Positions 16,894 through 24,660 of a DNA stretch of 64,000 nt are shown in pieces (position 1 is the stretch's first letter; every line of letters starts with the position of its first letter). The position numbers and the translations under genes are program-made. This DNA comes from Peterkaempfera podocarpi (GTDB lineage: Bacteria; Actinomycetota; Actinomycetes; Streptomycetales; Streptomycetaceae): NCBI RefSeq assembly GCF_042466665.1, contig NZ_CP162102.1, positions 3,162,001 to 3,226,000 of the forward strand, read 5' to 3'. Under the pieces are notes generated by a model, which ran no database searches, was not told where the DNA came from, and saw nothing but the letters and a program-made list of their open reading frames with translations.

Positions 16894-19800
16894 GTCGCGG
16901 CCACATCCGGGAAGAGCCGCATCCGATGCGCCACCGCCGCCGCCTCGCCCCGGCCGGTGACGGCCAGCTTGGCGAGGATGTTGGAGACATGCACGCTGGC
17001 CGTCTTGGGTGAGATGTAGAGCTCCTCGGCGATCTGACGGTTCGTCCGCCCCAGGGCGAGCAGCCGCAGGACGTCCCGCTCGCGGGCGGTGAGCCCCAGC
17101 GCCACGGCCGGATCCTGGGGCTCGGGGAGCACCGCCGGCTCCGCCGCCACGGGCCGGTCGGCCAGCGGCAGCCGGGCCCGCTCCGCCAGGACGGCGATCT
17201 CCCTGAGCAGATGGACGTCGCCGCAGCAGCGGCCGGTCCTCTCGGCCTCCCGCAGCAGTGTGCCCGCCTCCGCCCGTGCCCCGGCCGCCGCCTGCGCCTC
17301 CGCGGCCCTCAGCAGGGCCAGGGCCAGCGGGTAGGGGCGGCCGGTGGAGCGGAGCGCCTCCACCGCGGCCAGCCAGGGACCGGGGGTGTGCACGCCCTCG
17401 GCGCGGGCGAGTTCGGCGTCCAGCAGCAGCGCCCAGCCTTCGTAGAGCGGAACCGCGCGGGAGAGTGCCGCCGCCGCCGAGCGGACCCGGGCCAGCGTCT
17501 CCGGCCGCGCGGCGTCGGCGGCCGGCAGCCCCCTGGAGTCGGCCTCGGCGGACACCCCGTGGAACAGCAGTGGCCAGCAGAAGTGCTCGAAGCCGATGGG
17601 GAAGCCCTCGCCGAGCGCCTGGAGCAGCTCACTGCGCGCCTCGGCGAAGCGGCCGGTGCGGACCGCGATGCGCACCGCCAGGTCGGCTGCGGGCAGTGAC
17701 TTCTGTGGCTGGGAGATGTCGCTGCCGGTGCGGGCGGCGGTCAGCCGGCGAGCGGCCGCAGCGGGGTCGTCGCCCAGCAGGGCGAGCTCGCCCCGCAGCC
17801 GGTCCAGGAAGTCGTCATGGATGATGGCGGCCGGGCGCTCCTCCCACTCGGCGAGCAGCCGGGCAGCCTCCTCGTGCCGGCCGAGCGCGATCAGCGGCTC
17901 GGCGATGTTGCCCGCCAGCAGGGAGCCGTTGTACCGGATCATGCCGGACTGCAGGGAGACCTCCATGCCCTCCCTGGCCACCTCCAGCGCCTCGGCCGAG
18001 CGGCCGACCTGCTCCAGCAGCGACGCGAGGTTGATGAAGGCCCGGCAGTGCAGATCGGGGTCGCCCAGCTCGGCCGCGGCCTGGCAGACCTTGCGCAGGC
18101 CTGCCACCCCGCCCTCGATCTCGCCGAAGTCGCAGCGCAGGGTGCCGAGAGTGAGCAGGGCGTGCAGCTCCACCGTGCGGGCGCCGACCTGTCTGGCGAT
18201 GGCGGCGGCGCGCTCGGCGACCTCGATGTGCTCCACCGAGGGCCCGGTGAGCATGCCGTTGGCCGCGATCCGGCTGAGCACATCGGCCTGGATCGGGGAC
18301 GGGCGGCGCCCCTCCACCAGCCGGCGGGCACGCTCCAGCTCGGGGACGCCGAAGGTGCCGTTGTAGTAGCGGACGGCCCGGCTGCGCTGCAGCCAGAACC
18401 AGGCGGCCCGGTGCGGGTCGGTGGTCTCGTCGATCTGACGGAGCGCCGTCTTCACAAAGCGCAGGCCGCGGTCGCGATCGCCCGCGCGGCGGGCGGCGAC
18501 GGTCGCCTCGGCCAGCACATCGGCGAACCGCCCGCTCGCAGTCCTGGTGGGATTCACCGGGGTCGCAACTGCAGGGCGGATAGGACTCGTCGGCGTAGTC
18601 GTACGGCCGCAGGGCCAGCAGCACCTCCTCCGGTACGTCGTCCCAGATCTCCAGGGCGCGCTCCAGCATCCGCAGCTGCTCGGCGAAGGCATTGCGGCGG
18701 CGGGCCTCGCGGCCGGCGTGCAGCGCTGCGGGGAGCGCCCGGGCGGCGTCACGGGCGTGGTACCAGTAGCTGGCGAGGCGGGCCGCCCGGGCATCGCAGC
18801 GGACGAGCGACTGGTCCGCCTCCAGCGCGGTGGCGTAGCGGCGGTTGACCCGGCTGCGCTCGCCGGGCAGCAGGTCGTCCACCACGGCCTCGCGCACCAG
18901 GGCGTGGCGGAAGCAGTAGCCCTCGCCCTCCGGGTCGGGGAGCAGGATGTTGGCGCCGACGGCGGCGCGCAGCGCCTCGATGAGGTCGTCCTCGGGCATC
19001 GCCAGCACGGCTGCGAGCAGACCGTACTCAACGCTGGAACCGCCCTCCGCGGCCACCCGGACCACGGTCTGCGCCCGCTCGGGCAGCGCCTCCACCCGCA
19101 CCAGCAGGATGTCCCGCAGTGAGTCGGTGAGACCCACCTCGCAGCCGTCGGTGGCGGCGCAGGCGAGCTCCTCGACGAAGAAGGGGTTGCCCTCGGAGCG
19201 GCGGTAGATGCGGGAGACCAGCTCACGGTCGGGCGCCGCGGTCGCCAGGATGCCCGCCAGCTGCTGCTCGACCTCGCCGCGCGCGAAGCGGGGCAGCTCC
19301 AGCCGCTGCACGGTGCGCAGCCGCTCCAGCTCGGCGAGGAACGGCCGCAGCGGGTGACGGCGGTGCAGATCGTCGGTGCGGTAGGTGGCGACCACCACCA
19401 CCCGGGCGCGGTGCAGGGTGCGGATCAGATAGGCCAGCAGCTCCCGGGTGGAGCGGTCGGACCAGTGCAGGTCCTCCACGGCGAGCACCAGGGTGCGGTC
19501 GGCGGCCAGCCGCTCGAAGAGCCTGGCGGTGTGCTCGAAGAGCCTGGCGCGGCCGTACTCGTCATTGGACTCGGGGGCGGCCTCGCCGAAGTCCGGCAGC
19601 AGCCGGGCAAGCCTGCTCTCATGGCCGTCGGCGGCCTGCTCCAGCTCACTGCCGAGCGCCCGGTGCAGCCGGCGCAGCGCGGTGACCAGCGGTGCGTACG
19701 GCAGCCCCTCGGCGCCGACCTCCAGACAGCCGCCAAGGGCGGTGACCGCTCCCGCGTCACAGGCGGACGCCAGGAACTCCTCCAGCAGCCGGGTCTTGCC

Positions 19801-19941
19801 GACCCCCGCCTCGCCGCCGATGAGCAGCGCCTGCGGCTGCCCGGCGTCGGCACGGCCCAGAGCCTCGGTCAGAGCGGTCAACTCTCGGCCGCGACCGACG
19901 AATACAGGGCTGACGGATATCTGCTCCACCCTGTCGAGCAT
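16887..19941 (-). pseudogene. Large LuxR-family (LAL) transcriptional regulator, interrupted by a one-base frameshift
   Basis: It encodes an ATP-binding LuxR regulator of about 1,017 aa if the frame is restored. From the ATG at 19939-19941 (MLDRVEQISVSPVFVGRGREL) the AAA-type domain has Walker A GGEAGVGKT at 42-50 and Walker B LVLAVEDLHWSD. A long TPR-like helical middle follows. The C-terminal LuxR helix-turn-helix is LTARERDVLRLLALGRTNRQ ... ISPKTASVHVSNILAKL. The frame breaks at about 18530-18536. The upstream frame reads CERAVRRCAG and runs on nonsensically to 17815, whereas RFADVLAEATVAARRAGDR continues in a second frame to 16887. Deleting one G of the GGG at 18531-18533 restores CERRFADVLAEA. 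If real, the protein would lose its DNA-binding domain. Its target is unknown. Confidence 0.82.
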
Positions 19942-19989
19942 GCCACACGGCACCGACAGCAGCCCCCGGATTTCGGCGCCCCCACGGGC

Positions 19990-20023
19990 GGAGGGGAGGG
20001 CGCCGTCGGCGTCCCTCCCCTCC
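19990..20023 (-). terminator. Hairpin between the 62-aa gene and the LuxR gene
   Basis: Perfect 11-bp arms (GGAGGGGAGGG at 19990-20000 and complement at 20013-20023) enclose a 12-nt loop that can itself pair. It lies 38 bp after the stop of the 62-aa gene and likely ends that transcript. Confidence 0.55.
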
Positions 20024-20060
20024 GTGTCCTCAGCCGCCAACCCCGTGGACGGCTGTGGGC

Positions 20061-20249
20061 TCAGCACTCGCGCAGCCTTGCCGACGACGTGCCGGACGGC
20101 CGTACCGCCGCGCTCAGCCGGCGCAGCAGGCCCGGGCGGTTGCCCTGCTGCCCGCGCCGGGCGGCCATCGCCTCGCGCACCAGCCGCTCGTGGGCGGCCT
20201 GACGCTCCAGCTCCCTGGCCCGGTACTGCGCGAACTCGTAATCCATCAT
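20061..20249 (-). CDS. Small conserved-looking protein, 62 aa
   Basis: The product opens MMDYEFAQYRARELERQAAH and is rich in Arg, Glu and Ala, suggesting one long charged helix, followed by a short basic tail (RPGLLRRLSAAVRPSG). There is no membrane segment or known domain. The pattern 'DYEF-QYRARELERQA-HERLVREA' looks like a family of short streptomycete proteins, recalled but not searched. GGGGGCAG lies about 6-10 nt before the start. It lies between gatB and the LuxR regulator as its own unit, with a hairpin after the stop. Confidence 0.6.
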   Translation of the reverse strand: MMDYEFAQYRARELERQAAHERLVREAMAARRGQQGNRPGLLRRLSAAVRPSGTSSARLREC

Positions 20250-20420
20250 CGCTGCTGCCCCCTTGTGGGTTCCGCCGACCTCCGGCCGGGTGGGCCGGGC
20301 GGTCTTCCTGATGAAGAGACTCCTCGCCCAGGGGGGTGCGCCACATCGGCAGGCTGCCGCATCTTCGGCGGTCCGGGGGCCTTAGAGCCCCGTCAGGAGG
20401 GCTCAGACGGGGGCTTGTGA

Positions 20421-20457
20421 CGGCGCCGCCGCCCCCGGAGCGGGGGCGGCGGCGCCG
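20421..20457 (-). terminator. gatB terminator hairpin
   Basis: A perfect 16-bp stem (starting CGGCGCCGCCGCCCCC) with a 5-nt loop lies 50 bp after the gatB stop, an extremely stable structure closing the gatCAB operon. Confidence 0.75.
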
Positions 20458-20506
20458 TTGTCGGCCGATGGACGCGGGGCGGATCGGCCGGAGTACCTAG
20501 GGAGGG

Positions 20507-22012
20507 TCAGCCCTGGACGCCGAGGCGCTCCAGGATCAGCTCCTTCACCCGGGCGGCGTCGGCCTGGCCACGGGTGGCCTTCATGACCGCGCCGACCAGG
20601 GCGCCGGCCGCGGCGACCTTGCCGTCGCGGATCTTGTCGGCGACACCGGGGTTGGCGGCGATGGCCTCGTCGACAGCGGTGCCCAGCGCGGAGTCGTCCG
20701 AGACGACCGCCAGGCCCCGCTTGGCCACGACCTCGTCGGGCTCGCCCTCGCCGTTCAGCACACCCTCGATCACCTGACGGGCCAGCTTGTCGTTGAGGGA
20801 GCCCTCGGCGACCAGCGCACAGACCCTGGCCACCTGGGCCGGGGTGATGGGCTGGGCGGTGAGGTCGGTGCCGTTCTCGTTGGCACGGCGGGCCAGCTCG
20901 CCCATCCACCACTTGCGGGCCTGGTCGGCGGGGGCGCCCGCCGCGACGGTCTCCAGGATGGGGTCGATGGCGCCCGCGTTCAGCACCGCCTGCATGTCCT
21001 TGTCGGACAGCTCCCACTCCTGCTGCAGCCGCCTGCGGCGCAGCCGCGGCAGCTCGGGCAGGCCCGCCCGCAGCTCCTCGACCCACTCACGGGACGGGGC
21101 GATCGGCACCAGGTCCGGCTCGGGGAAGTAGCGGTAGTCCTCCGCCTCCTCCTTGATCCGGCCGGAGGTGGTGGAGCCGTCCTCCTCGTGGAAGTGCCGG
21201 GTCTCCTGGACGATGGTGCCGCCCTCGGAGAGCACGGCGGCGTGCCGCTGGATCTCGTAGCGGGCGGCACGCTCCACGGAGCGCAGCGAGTTGACGTTCT
21301 TGGTCTCGGAACGGGTGCCGAACTTCTCCCGGCCGATGGGCCGCAGCGACAGGTTGACGTCGCAGCGCATCTGGCCCATCTCCATCCGGGCCTCGGAGAC
21401 GCCCAGCGCCTTGATCAGCTCACGGAGCTCGGCGACATACGCCTTGGCGACCTCGGGGGCCCTGGCTCCGGCGCCGGTGATCGGCTTGGTGACGATCTCG
21501 ATCAGCGGGATGCCGGCCCGGTTGTAGTCGACCAGGGAGTACTCGGCACCGTGGATGCGGCCGGTGGCGCCACCGATGTGGGAGGACTTGCCGGTGTCCT
21601 CCTCCATGTGGGCGCGCTCGATCTCCACCCGGAAGGTCTCACCGTCGACCTCGACGTCCAGGTAGCCGTTGAAGGCGATCGGCTCGTCGTACTGCGAGGT
21701 CTGGAAGTTCTTCGGCATGTCCGGGTAGAAGTAGTTCTTCCGGGCGAACCGGCACCACTCCGCGATCTCGCAGTTCAGCGCGAGACCGATCTTGATGGCG
21801 GACTCCACGCCCACCGCGTTGACCACCGGCAGCGACCCGGGCAGGCCCAGACAGGTCGGGCAGACCTGGGAGTTGGGCTCGCCGCCGAAGGCGGTGGAGC
21901 ACCCGCAGAACATCTTGGTGGCGGTGCCCAGCTCGACATGGACCTCCAGGCCCATGACCGGGTCGTACGACGCCAGCGCGTCCTCGAACGACACCAGGTT
22001 CACGACGCTCAC
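20507..22012 (-). CDS. gatB: Aspartyl/glutamyl-tRNA amidotransferase subunit B
   Basis: GatB recognises misacylated Glu-tRNA(Gln) or Asp-tRNA(Asn) and phosphorylates the aminoacyl group before amidation. The GTG at 22010-22012 gives 501 aa and follows AAGGGG by 5-6 nt; the longer reading to 22066 lacks a good site. Motifs: DPVMGLEVHVELGTATKMFC, a zinc site built from CGCSTAF and CPTC, YDEPIAFNG, and a YqeY-like C-terminal tail (ANPGVADKIRDGK, GAVMKATRGQADAARV) that contacts tRNA. It is last in the gatC-gatA-orf-gatB run, 82 bp after the 91-aa membrane protein. Confidence 0.96.
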   Translation of the reverse strand: MSVVNLVSFEDALASYDPVMGLEVHVELGTATKMFCGCSTAFGGEPNSQVCPTCLGLPGSLPVVNAVGVESAIKIGLALNCEIAEWCRFARKNYFYPDMPKNFQTSQYDEPIAFNGYLDVEVDGETFRVEIERAHMEEDTGKSSHIGGATGRIHGAEYSLVDYNRAGIPLIEIVTKPITGAGARAPEVAKAYVAELRELIKALGVSEARMEMGQMRCDVNLSLRPIGREKFGTRSETKNVNSLRSVERAARYEIQRHAAVLSEGGTIVQETRHFHEEDGSTTSGRIKEEAEDYRYFPEPDLVPIAPSREWVEELRAGLPELPRLRRRRLQQEWELSDKDMQAVLNAGAIDPILETVAAGAPADQARKWWMGELARRANENGTDLTAQPITPAQVARVCALVAEGSLNDKLARQVIEGVLNGEGEPDEVVAKRGLAVVSDDSALGTAVDEAIAANPGVADKIRDGKVAAAGALVGAVMKATRGQADAARVKELILERLGVQG

Positions 22013-22093
22013 AGCGTCCCCTTCTTCACATTCACGGAAAGGTTCTGGGGGAGCCGGCCGGTGCACGGGGCACCGGCCGGCTCCGGCGCGGGC

Positions 22094-22369
22094 TCAGCCC
22101 AGCAGGACGTCGTCGTCGCCCAGCTGCCGCAGCTCGCGGATCAGCAGCGCCGTGCTGGTGACCAGCGCGAGGGCCGCCACCGTTGCGTTGACCAGCTTGA
22201 GGGTGTCGTGCTCGCCCCGGGCCCTCTTCACATCGCGGACGATGCCGAAGGCGCCGAAGAGGCTGCTGCCGATACCCACGTACAGACCGGGCTTGCTGTG
22301 CTTCCAGCCCTTCAGCTGCTGGCTGGTGCTGAGCTTCGCCGCCTTGCTGTCCTTCACGGAACTGCTCAC
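22094..22369 (-). CDS. Small membrane protein (91 aa) coupled to gatA
   Basis: The product has a hydrophilic N-terminus (SSVKDSKAAKLSTSQQLKGW) and two short hydrophobic segments, GLYVGIGSSLFGAFGIV and LVNATVAALALVTSTALLI, separated by a charged loop (RDVKRARGEHD). It is therefore probably a two-pass membrane protein. The GTG start at 22367-22369 overlaps the gatA stop by 4 nt (GTGA), so translation is probably coupled. Function is unknown; no domain was recognised. Its position inside the gatCAB operon is the only clue. Confidence 0.75.
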   Translation of the reverse strand: MSSSVKDSKAAKLSTSQQLKGWKHSKPGLYVGIGSSLFGAFGIVRDVKRARGEHDTLKLVNATVAALALVTSTALLIRELRQLGDDDVLLG

Positions 22370-23859
22370 AGTGCCGGTGCCTCCTCCAGCAGGGGATGTC
22401 CCCACTTCTCGGTGAATGCGGCCTCGACCGCACCGCCTACCCGGTAGAGGCGGTCGTCCGCCATCGCGGGGGCGATGATCTGCAGGCCGACCGGGAGATT
22501 GTCCTCCGGGGCCAGGCCGCAGGGCACCGACATCGCCGCGTTGCCCGCCAGGTTCGACGGGATGGTGCACAGATCCGCCAGGTACATCGCCATCGGGTCG
22601 TCGGCGCGCTCGCCGATCGGGAAGGCGGTGGTCGGCGTGGTCGGCGAGACCAGCACGTCCACGTCGGCGAAGGCGGCGTCGAAGTCGCGCGAGATCAGGG
22701 TGCGGACCTTCTGCGCCGAGCCGTAGTACGCGTCGTAGTAGCCGGACGACAGGGCGTAGGTGCCCAGCATGATCCGCCGCTTGACCTCGGGGCCGAAGCC
22801 GGCCTCGCGGGTCAGTGCGGTGACCTCCTCGGCCGAGCGGCCGCCGTCGTCGCCGACCCGCAGGCCGTAGCGCATGGCGTCGAAGCGCGCCAGGTTGGAC
22901 GATGCCTCGCTGGGCGCGATCAGGTAGTAGGCGGGCAGCGCCAGGGTGAAGGACGGGCAGGAGACCTCGACCACCTCGGCACCCAGCTCGCGCAGCACCT
23001 CCACGGCTTCCTGGAAGCGCTGCACCACGCCGTCCTGGTAGCCCTCGCCGCCGAACTCCTTGACCACGCCGATCCGCATCCCGCGGACGTCGCGCATCCT
23101 CGCCGCCTCGACCACGGGCGGAACCGGTGCGTCGATGGAGGTGGAGTCCAGCGGGTCGTGCCCGGCGATGGCCTCGTGCAGCAGCGCCGCGTCCAGCACG
23201 GTACGGGCGCAGGGGCCGCCCTGGTCCAGCGAGGAGGAGAAGGCCACCAGGCCGAAGCGGGACACCGAGCCATAGGTCGGCTTCACACCCACGGTGCCGG
23301 TGACCGCGCCGGGCTGACGGATCGAACCGCCGGTGTCGGTGCCGATCGCCAGCGGGGCCTCGAAGGCGGCCAGCGCGGCCGCCGAGCCGCCGCCGGAGCC
23401 ACCGGGGATCCGGGAGAGGTCCCACGGGTTGCCGGTGGTGCCGTAGGCGCTGTTCTCGGTGGAGGACCCCATGGCGAACTCGTCCATGTTGGTCTTGCCG
23501 AGGATCACCACGCCGGCGTCCTTGAGGCGGCGGGTCACCGTCGCGTCGTACGGCGGCACCCAGCCTTCGAGGATCTTCGAACCGCAGGTGGTGGGGACGC
23601 CCTTGGTGGTGAAGACGTCCTTGAGTGCCAGCGGCACGCCGGCCAGCGGGCCGAGCTCCTCGCCGCGGGCCCGGCGGTCGTCCACGGAGCGGGCGGCGGC
23701 GAGCGCGCCCTCGGTGTCGACGTGCAGGAAGGCGTTCACCTTCTCGTCGACGGCGGAGATGCGGTCCAGGTGCGCCTGGGCGACCTCGACGGCGGAGACG
23801 TCACCGGAGGCGACGGCGGCGGCGGTCTCCGCGGCGGTGAACCTGATCAGGTCGGCCAT
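22366..23859 (-). CDS. gatA: Aspartyl/glutamyl-tRNA amidotransferase subunit A
   Basis: GatA is the glutaminase of the GatCAB complex and releases ammonia from glutamine for tRNA amidation. The 497-aa product carries the amidase signature with its Lys-Ser-cisSer triad: the Lys in PLALKDVFTTKG, the GSSTENSAYGTTGNPWDL block, and PGGSGGGSAAALAAFEAPLA followed by IGTDTGGSIRQPG. The ATG is at 23857-23859, three bases after the gatC stop. The stop overlaps the start of the next small gene by 4 nt, so the operon is tightly packed. Confidence 0.96.
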   Translation of the reverse strand: MADLIRFTAAETAAAVASGDVSAVEVAQAHLDRISAVDEKVNAFLHVDTEGALAAARSVDDRRARGEELGPLAGVPLALKDVFTTKGVPTTCGSKILEGWVPPYDATVTRRLKDAGVVILGKTNMDEFAMGSSTENSAYGTTGNPWDLSRIPGGSGGGSAAALAAFEAPLAIGTDTGGSIRQPGAVTGTVGVKPTYGSVSRFGLVAFSSSLDQGGPCARTVLDAALLHEAIAGHDPLDSTSIDAPVPPVVEAARMRDVRGMRIGVVKEFGGEGYQDGVVQRFQEAVEVLRELGAEVVEVSCPSFTLALPAYYLIAPSEASSNLARFDAMRYGLRVGDDGGRSAEEVTALTREAGFGPEVKRRIMLGTYALSSGYYDAYYGSAQKVRTLISRDFDAAFADVDVLVSPTTPTTAFPIGERADDPMAMYLADLCTIPSNLAGNAAMSVPCGLAPEDNLPVGLQIIAPAMADDRLYRVGGAVEAAFTEKWGHPLLEEAPAL

Positions 23860-23862
23860 CGG

Positions 23863-24159
23863 TCAGTCCTCTCCCAGGATCTGCGGCACGCGGAAGCGCT
23901 GGTCCTCGGCCGCGGGGGCACCGGAAAGGGCCTCGGCCGGGGTCAGCGACGGCCGCACCTCGTCCGCCCGCATGACATTGGTCAGCGGCAGCGGGTGGGA
24001 GGTCGGCGGTACGTCCTGTCCGGCGACCTCGGATACGCGGGCGACCGCGCCGATGATCACGTCGAGCTGCTCGGCGAAGTGGTCGAGCTCTTCGTCCTTC
24101 AGCTCAAGACGCGACAGCCGGGCGAGGTGGGCGACCTCCTCGCGCGTGATGCCAGGCAT
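23863..24159 (-). CDS. gatC: Aspartyl/glutamyl-tRNA amidotransferase subunit C
   Basis: This 98-aa protein is the small clamp subunit that wraps around GatA and stabilises the complex. It opens MPGITREEVAHLARLSRLEL, the hallmark helix, and contains the LDVIIGAVARVSEV helix and the VMRADEVRPSLTPAEAL segment typical of GatC. It is the first gene of the operon; gatA starts 3 bp after its stop. The upstream 480 bp are non-coding and should hold the operon promoter. Confidence 0.95.
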   Translation of the reverse strand: MPGITREEVAHLARLSRLELKDEELDHFAEQLDVIIGAVARVSEVAGQDVPPTSHPLPLTNVMRADEVRPSLTPAEALSGAPAAEDQRFRVPQILGED

Positions 24160-24640
24160 GCAGCGATCCTCAAGGTGAGTTCTGGTGAAGCCGGTCGCGG
24201 GGACCGGCCCGGGCGGTGACCCGGCACGGCCGGCCCGCCCTCTTTGTCTGTGCGCCCCATCCTATGGCCCCCGGGGAAGTCAAGTGTCCGGGCGCCGCCC
24301 GCGGGCGCACGGGGATCCTGAGTCGCGCGGCCCGCAGCGGGCGGCACCGGCGGCACCGCACGGCCGGGGAGGGCGACCGCTCCCGTCGGCGGGGCGCCGG
24401 GGGTCACGGGGAGGCCGGCCCGGTGGACCGCTCCCGTCGGCGGGGCATGTCTGGGGGCGGGCGGGCGGACGGGCGGACGGGCGGGTCAGGCGGGCGGGGG
24501 CAGGCGGGCTGGTCAGGCCCGCGACGGGGCGCTGAGCCCGGCGGGCCGCAGATCGTGTCGGTCAGGCGGGTCAGGTCGGGCGTGGTCAGGTCGGGCGGGC
24601 GTGGTCAGGGCGGGCGGGCGGGTCAGGTCGGGCGGGCGGG
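24160..24640. other. Repeat-rich intergenic region between gatC and the GGDEF-EAL gene
   Basis: No gene is seen. A 21-bp direct repeat starting GACCGCTCCCGTCGG lies at 24375-24395 and 24426-24446. GGGCGGAC-type repeats occupy about 24455-24490, and a CCTGACC-containing array covers 24560-24660. The gatC promoter should be near 24170-24260. Runs of G on the plus strand could form G-quadruplexes. Confidence 0.6.
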
Positions 24641-24660
24641 TCAGGTCGGCGGGGCGGCCG
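24560..24660 (-). repeat. CTGACC tandem array spanning the GGDEF-EAL stop codon
   Basis: On the minus strand, units starting CGACCTGACC (18, 18, 19, 15 and 14 bp) run from about 24653 down to 24560. The first two 18-bp units are identical. The gene's stop TGA (24641-24643) lies in the first unit and each later unit carries another TGA. Confidence 0.75.
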
